45,642 nucleotides of DNA from Acidilobaceae archaeon (GTDB taxonomy: Archaea; Thermoproteota; Thermoprotei_A; Sulfolobales; Acidilobaceae). This document shows positions 42,274 to 45,642 of the stretch, piece by piece. The stretch covers positions 1-45,642 of the forward strand of contig JALSOR010000041.1 of assembly GCA_026986415.1 (NCBI GenBank), in the 5' to 3' direction. The stretch's first letter is position 1; the number at the start of each line of letters is the position of its first letter. The notes beneath the pieces are model-generated. The model was not told the origin of the DNA and searched no databases. It saw only the letters and a list, made by a program, of their open reading frames with translations. The position numbers and the translations under genes were made by a program.

Positions 42274-44004
42274 GTGGAACTAGAAAAACTGGTCTATGCT
42301 TACGCTCTCAAGAACGCGGTAAAACATGGGGGCAAAGCTAAGCCCGGAAGCGTTATCTCGATGATACTAGCCGACCGGCCGGATCTCAAGCCTAACGCTA
42401 GAGAGATAGCCAGAATAGCGAGAAAAGTTGTGGAGGAAGTTAACAGGCTAAGCCCGGAAGAGCAGAAGAGAATATTGGAAGAGGAATACCCCTGGCTGCT
42501 AGAGGAGCCCCGAAAAGAGGAGGCACAAGAGAAGGGCAGACTCCCCCCGCTCCCTAAAGCGGAAAAAGGACGCGTTGTCACCAGGTTCGCTCCAAACCCC
42601 GACTTCGTAATCCACATAGGGAATGCCAGGCCTGCAATTCTTAGCGATGAGTACGCGAAAATGTATAACGGGAAAATGGTTCTCCGTTTCGAGGACACGG
42701 ACCCTAGAACTAAGAGGCCTATGATAGAGGCGTATGATCTCATCAAGCAGGACCTGAAATGGCTTGGAGTTGTATGGCATGAAGAGCATATTCAAAGTAA
42801 AAGGCTCGAGATCTATTATGGGATTGCCAGGACGCTCATCGAGAAGGGATGCGCCTATGTTGACACGTGCGGCGAGAAGAGCCGCGAGCTCCTGAGAGCG
42901 GGAAGGTACTGTGAGACTAGGGACTACCCGCCCGAGTGGCACCTAGAACAGTTCGAGAAAATGCTGAACGGCGAGTATGCCGAGGGACAAGCAGTGCTCC
43001 GGGTGAAAACGGATCCTAACCATCCGAACCCTAGTGTTAGAGACTGGGTTGCTATAAGAATAATCGACCCCTACAAGTACCCGCACCCTATAGTAGGGAG
43101 TAAGTACTGGGCATGGCCCACGTACAACCTAGCGGTTAGCATAGACGACCACCTCCTCGGGATAACCCACGTGCTGAGAGGAAAAGAGCATCAGGTCAAC
43201 ACCGAAAAACAACTCTACGTCTACAAGTGCATGGGCTGGGAGCCACCAGTTTTCATACACTTCGGCAGGCTAAAACTGGAAGGCTTCATAATGAGTAAAA
43301 GCTACATACGTAAGCTGATAGAGGAGAACCCTGGCAAGTTCCTCGGCTACGACGACCCCCGGTTCGGCACTATTGCCGGTTTGAGGAGGCGAGGCATTAC
43401 CCCGGAGGCCATAAGGGAAGTCATACTCGAGGTTGGAGTAAAGCCTGGAGACGCAAAGCTCAGCTGGGCGAACCTTGCAAGCGTGAACAGGAAGATACTC
43501 GACAGTAGAGCGGACAGGATAATGTTCGTGAGAGAGGGCTCCGTCAGGGCGGTGATAGACACTAAAGGGTCCTGCATAGACGCCATGATACCCTACCATC
43601 CCGAGAGGCCGAGGAAGAGGACTATACGGGTCTGCCACGGCGATACCGTGCTTGTCGAGCGCAAAGACCTGGAGGCTGGCGAAGTCAGGTTAATAGGGCT
43701 GGGCAACTTCAGGGTGGAGCTTAAGGACCGCTCAACGGCCCGCCTAGAACTACTGGAGGATTCAAGCCTAGAATACGCTAGGAGGAACAAGTTAAGGCTC
43801 GTGCACTGGGTTCCCGATAAAGGAAAGATCCCGGTAGAGGTTCTCATACCGGAAGGGCTAGAGCTTATAGTAGAGAGGGGCTATGCTGAGCCTGCAATTT
43901 CCGAGTATGGGGTTGATAGTATCCTCCAGTTCATGAGATACGGTTTCATTAGAATAGATAATATTACAGATGGAAAATATACTGTAATATTTAGCCATAA
44001 ATAG
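42274..44004 (+). CDS. gltX: Glutamyl-tRNA synthetase (archaeal type)
   Basis: Class I synthetase charging tRNA-Glu, 576 residues from GTG 42274. RFAPNPDFVIHIGNARPAI contains the HIGH-like motif as HIGN, a crenarchaeal variant, and FIMSKSYIRKL the KMSKS-like motif. VLRFEDTDPRTKRP and the C-terminal beta-barrel region (Gln-type anticodon-binding fold) match archaeal GluRS. GGGGAGGG lies 8-16 bases before GTG 42274; GTG at 42202 would extend it by 24 residues. Follows idsA as in methanogens. Confidence 0.94.
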   Translation: MELEKLVYAYALKNAVKHGGKAKPGSVISMILADRPDLKPNAREIARIARKVVEEVNRLSPEEQKRILEEEYPWLLEEPRKEEAQEKGRLPPLPKAEKGRVVTRFAPNPDFVIHIGNARPAILSDEYAKMYNGKMVLRFEDTDPRTKRPMIEAYDLIKQDLKWLGVVWHEEHIQSKRLEIYYGIARTLIEKGCAYVDTCGEKSRELLRAGRYCETRDYPPEWHLEQFEKMLNGEYAEGQAVLRVKTDPNHPNPSVRDWVAIRIIDPYKYPHPIVGSKYWAWPTYNLAVSIDDHLLGITHVLRGKEHQVNTEKQLYVYKCMGWEPPVFIHFGRLKLEGFIMSKSYIRKLIEENPGKFLGYDDPRFGTIAGLRRRGITPEAIREVILEVGVKPGDAKLSWANLASVNRKILDSRADRIMFVREGSVRAVIDTKGSCIDAMIPYHPERPRKRTIRVCHGDTVLVERKDLEAGEVRLIGLGNFRVELKDRSTARLELLEDSSLEYARRNKLRLVHWVPDKGKIPVEVLIPEGLELIVERGYAEPAISEYGVDSILQFMRYGFIRIDNITDGKYTVIFSHK

Positions 44005-44008
44005 TATT

Positions 44009-44455
44009 TTATCTATTTTCAAATATAAAATAGTCGATGAACGGTAAAACAACGCTTGGTACGACGAAGAACGTGAAGAAGACTATTATGAGAGGTGTAA
44101 TGTTTAACTGGAAAGATATGCTATAATCACCACTACTTATGGGACCAGCACTTATAACCCCATTATTAAGGTAGGAGAAGGAGTATAATGCACCCAGCAG
44201 GTTAGCCGATGCGAGCAGGACGGGCCTGAATACTGTGCCCCTGAAGAATCTACTTGCAATCGCCAGACCCGATATGAGTGCTATGGCAACATAATAGCGT
44301 GTTAGGGAGGGTCCTATCTGCTGCACAGCCTCTAGCTGCTGGCTTATCGCTGAGAACAGGTAGGGGAGAATGTACACGTAAAGTAGGGTTATCAGTGCTG
44401 CGTCTAACATGCCATAGACGATATTTTTAAGTAATATTTTATGTTTTCTTCTCAT
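44009..44455 (-). CDS. Small multi-pass membrane protein, unknown
   Basis: Not recognised. 148 residues with four hydrophobic segments: about 14-34 (GMLDAALITLLYVYILPYLF), 53-70, 77-95 and 118-143 (LIIVFFTFFVVPSVVLPFID). The N-terminus is basic (MRRKHKILLK). ATG with GGTGATAT upstream. Third gene of a minus-strand trio, seven bases after the previous one and convergent with gltX four bases away. Confidence 0.6.
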   Translation of the reverse strand: MRRKHKILLKNIVYGMLDAALITLLYVYILPYLFSAISQQLEAVQQIGPSLTRYYVAIALISGLAIASRFFRGTVFRPVLLASANLLGALYSFSYLNNGVISAGPISSGDYSISFQLNITPLIIVFFTFFVVPSVVLPFIDYFIFENR

Positions 44456-44461
44456 ATTATA

Positions 44462-44818
44462 TCACCTTTTTATTTTAATACTAATATTATATAAATTATA
44501 TATTTTGCCAGATATTGCTAACGTGAAATTCTCAGTGTTAAACGAGTTTAGAGGGGCCTTTAGAATGACGACATCCCCGTTCTCGAGCACCTGCCCCGAT
44601 GCCCGGTCTACAAGAACGCCCCCGCTATAGAGTGATATGGTATAATTGTAGAGTGGCGCGGTATCGTTATAGTCTATCTCGAGATAAAGCATTCCTCCCC
44701 GGCTATACGAGTAAATGTTTATATTATCTGCTGTCTCCGCGAATTCGACCAGCGGTATCGCGACTAGCACAACCATTATCAGCCCAGCTATGAATAGTGG
44801 GATAGACACGCTCTTCAA
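44462..44818 (-). CDS. Small N-terminally anchored exported protein, unknown
   Basis: Not recognised. 118 residues. One N-terminal hydrophobic helix (SIPLFIAGLIMVVLVAIPLV) followed by a beta-rich exported domain with possible N-glycosylation sequons (NDT, NYT, NFT, NIS), as on archaeal surface proteins. TTG start with GGTG upstream. Second gene of the trio. Confidence 0.6.
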   Translation of the reverse strand: MKSVSIPLFIAGLIMVVLVAIPLVEFAETADNINIYSYSRGGMLYLEIDYNDTAPLYNYTISLYSGGVLVDRASGQVLENGDVVILKAPLNSFNTENFTLAISGKIYNLYNISIKIKR

Positions 44819-44905
44819 CGCCTTACACCTCTAACGCCGGGGAGGCGCATCCTATATGCTAGTACCAGCCTGGCCTGGCGGGGACGGTGGAGACTATACA
44901 GTAAC

Positions 44906-45187
44906 CTACACCTCCTGTTTGGGGCACTTCTTTAGGAGGTCGACACCCTTAGAGATTATTATGGAGCCGGCGGCCAGGCTTATGCCTAGGAATGCTAGCT
45001 TGACGAGCAGGTTTATGAGCACCTGGGCGCTTACGCCTAGCACTTGTACAGCGTTCGACCCATTAACGTTAACCTGAAGATTCGTAGTCTTGTATGCCGT
45101 ATACCCGGCATAGAATACTGCTAAGAGAAGCAGTAGGCCCACTATTACTAGGCCAAGACCGATTCCTTCCCCCCGATCAAGACCCAT
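44906..45187 (-). CDS. Small two-helix membrane protein, unknown
   Basis: Not recognised. About 93 residues from ATG 45187, which follows GGGGTGG at six bases; a TTG at 45235 would extend it. Two hydrophobic helices: GIGLGLVIVGLLLLLAVFYA near residues 8-30, then about 55-80 (VLINLLVKLAFLGISLAAGS). The loop between contains TTNLQVNVNGSNAVQV, likely outside. Leads a minus-strand trio and diverges from the pheS-like gene; an 87-base gap precedes the second gene. Confidence 0.6.
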   Translation of the reverse strand: MGLDRGEGIGLGLVIVGLLLLLAVFYAGYTAYKTTNLQVNVNGSNAVQVLGVSAQVLINLLVKLAFLGISLAAGSIIISKGVDLLKKCPKQEV

Positions 45188-45244
45188 ACGATGGCCACCC
45201 CATCTAGCAGTACAGTCCAAACCGGCTAGAGACAAGTGGTATTA

Positions 45245-45321
45245 GTGGGAAGCCATGTCCCACCGTAGTGCTCACATATATGCGTACAATGAAGCGTAAT
45301 ATAAGCATAATGGTGGGACAT
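45245..45321. repeat. Inverted repeats in the divergent intergenic region
   Basis: ATGTCCCACC (45255-45264) and GGTGGGACAT (45312-45321) form a perfect 10-bp inverted repeat 47 bases apart. A third copy of the core, GTGGGA at 45245-45250, makes a local hairpin with TCCCAC at 45258-45263. The gap separates the membrane trio from the pheS-like gene and would contain both promoters. Looks like operator sites or looping half-sites for a regulator. Confidence 0.5.
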
Positions 45322-45418
45322 TATTAAAATATGAGGCACGCAATTATGCGTGGAAAACCTTGCTTATTAATACCCTCAAGTCTTCGCCTGTGTCTACTAG
45401 GTGGAGGTGCCATTCTAC

Positions 45419-45642
45419 TTGACAAACAAGATACCGGTCTCCAGGAGCGAGTATGAGATAATTAGAAGGGCGGCCGAGAGAAACTTCAGAAAAGGAAGCC
45501 TGTCTGAAGCGGAGAGAATTCTTGAGATGCCCAGGAGCACTCTTGAGAGTGTCTTCCGTCTACTCGCCGATAGGGGGCTAGTATCTATCATTGGGGAGGA
45601 GCAAAAGACATACACTCTTACAGATAAAGGCAGAGAGGCGCT
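45419..45642 (+). CDS. pheS: Probable phenylalanyl-tRNA synthetase alpha subunit, N-terminus (partial)
   Basis: Only the first 74 codons are in the window. The frame encodes a winged-helix domain: RSEYEIIRRAAERNF, LEMPRSTLESVFRLLADRGL, then VSIIGEEQKTYTLTDKGREA. This matches the N-terminal tRNA-binding wing of archaeal PheS, whose ending LT.eG is very typical. A winged-helix transcription factor is the alternative, which the diverging neighbours would also allow. I chose TTG at 45419, with AGGTGGAGGTG upstream; GTG at 45401 and 45407 are possible. CTTATTAATA near 45363 may be its TATA box. Confidence 0.55.
   Translation, partial: MTNKIPVSRSEYEIIRRAAERNFRKGSLSEAERILEMPRSTLESVFRLLADRGLVSIIGEEQKTYTLTDKGREA

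Noticed and set aside
1-45642. CRISPR arrays, transposons, phage or toxin-antitoxin genes
   Set aside because: No regularly spaced repeats, transposase motifs, terminal repeats or recognisable toxin/antitoxin pairs were seen in reading the window.
45419-45642. Winged-helix regulator controlling the membrane trio
   Set aside because: Kept as an alternative only; the end of the domain (LTDKGREA after a beta wing) fits the PheS N-terminus better, though the truncated frame cannot settle it.

Overview
The window comes from a hyperthermophilic crenarchaeote (Thermoproteota). I infer a Desulfurococcales-like lineage, but sequence alone does not fix the genus. The evidence is archaeal-only gene content (exosome Rrp4/Rrp41/Rrp42, proteasome alpha, SBDS, KEOPS Pcc1, prefoldin, RNA polymerase subunits D and N, L7Ae, archaeal GluRS). 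Arg codons are mostly AGG/AGA and Ile codons mostly ATA, GTG and TTG starts are common, genes overlap tightly, and GGTG/GGAGG ribosome-binding sites are frequent. Base composition is near balanced, with sharply AT-rich islands. I see no tRNA, rRNA, CRISPR array, transposase or phage gene.

Region 1 (about 1-14400) is the archaeal exosome/proteasome/RNase P superoperon, partly rearranged. A THUMP-SPOUT RNA methylase and a radical SAM protein come first. L15e, a COG1325-type RNA-binding protein and RNase P Rnp3 lie on the minus strand. A YchF-type GTPase follows on the plus strand, then RNase P Rnp2 (Pop5) on the minus strand with an unexpected N-terminal hydrophobic helix. The plus strand then runs psmA, SBDS, rrp4, rrp41, rrp42, L37Ae, Brix/Imp4, Pcc1, prefoldin beta, DUF3194, a DHH phosphoesterase and an XPF nuclease. 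RpoP, often found beside L37Ae, is absent.

Region 2 (14400-27300) holds elongation factor 2 and an 11-gene complex I operon in the order nuoA-B-C-D-H-I-J-K-M-L-N. The NADH-oxidising genes nuoE/F/G are missing, so electrons probably come from ferredoxin or another carrier.

Region 3 (27300-32230) is accessory. It contains an MfnA-like PLP decarboxylase (perhaps aspartate decarboxylase for CoA), an FdhE-like zinc protein, an unknown membrane protein, a metallo-beta-lactamase-fold protein, a very AT-rich signal-peptide-bearing orphan, and inorganic pyrophosphatase.

Region 4 (32230-44000) is a long plus-strand run. It starts with L7Ae, then S13-S4-S11-RpoD-L18e-L13-S9-RpoN-S2, then MEMO, a degenerate GHMP-kinase-like protein, isopentenyl phosphate kinase, type 2 IPP isomerase, GGPP synthase and GluRS. 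This is the translation-to-isoprenoid order known from methanogens. The protein in the mevalonate kinase slot has lost all three GHMP kinase motifs, which I consider the most interesting signal here.

Region 5 (44000-45642) carries three small minus-strand membrane proteins of unknown function. A repeat-bearing intergenic region separates them from the start of what looks like pheS.
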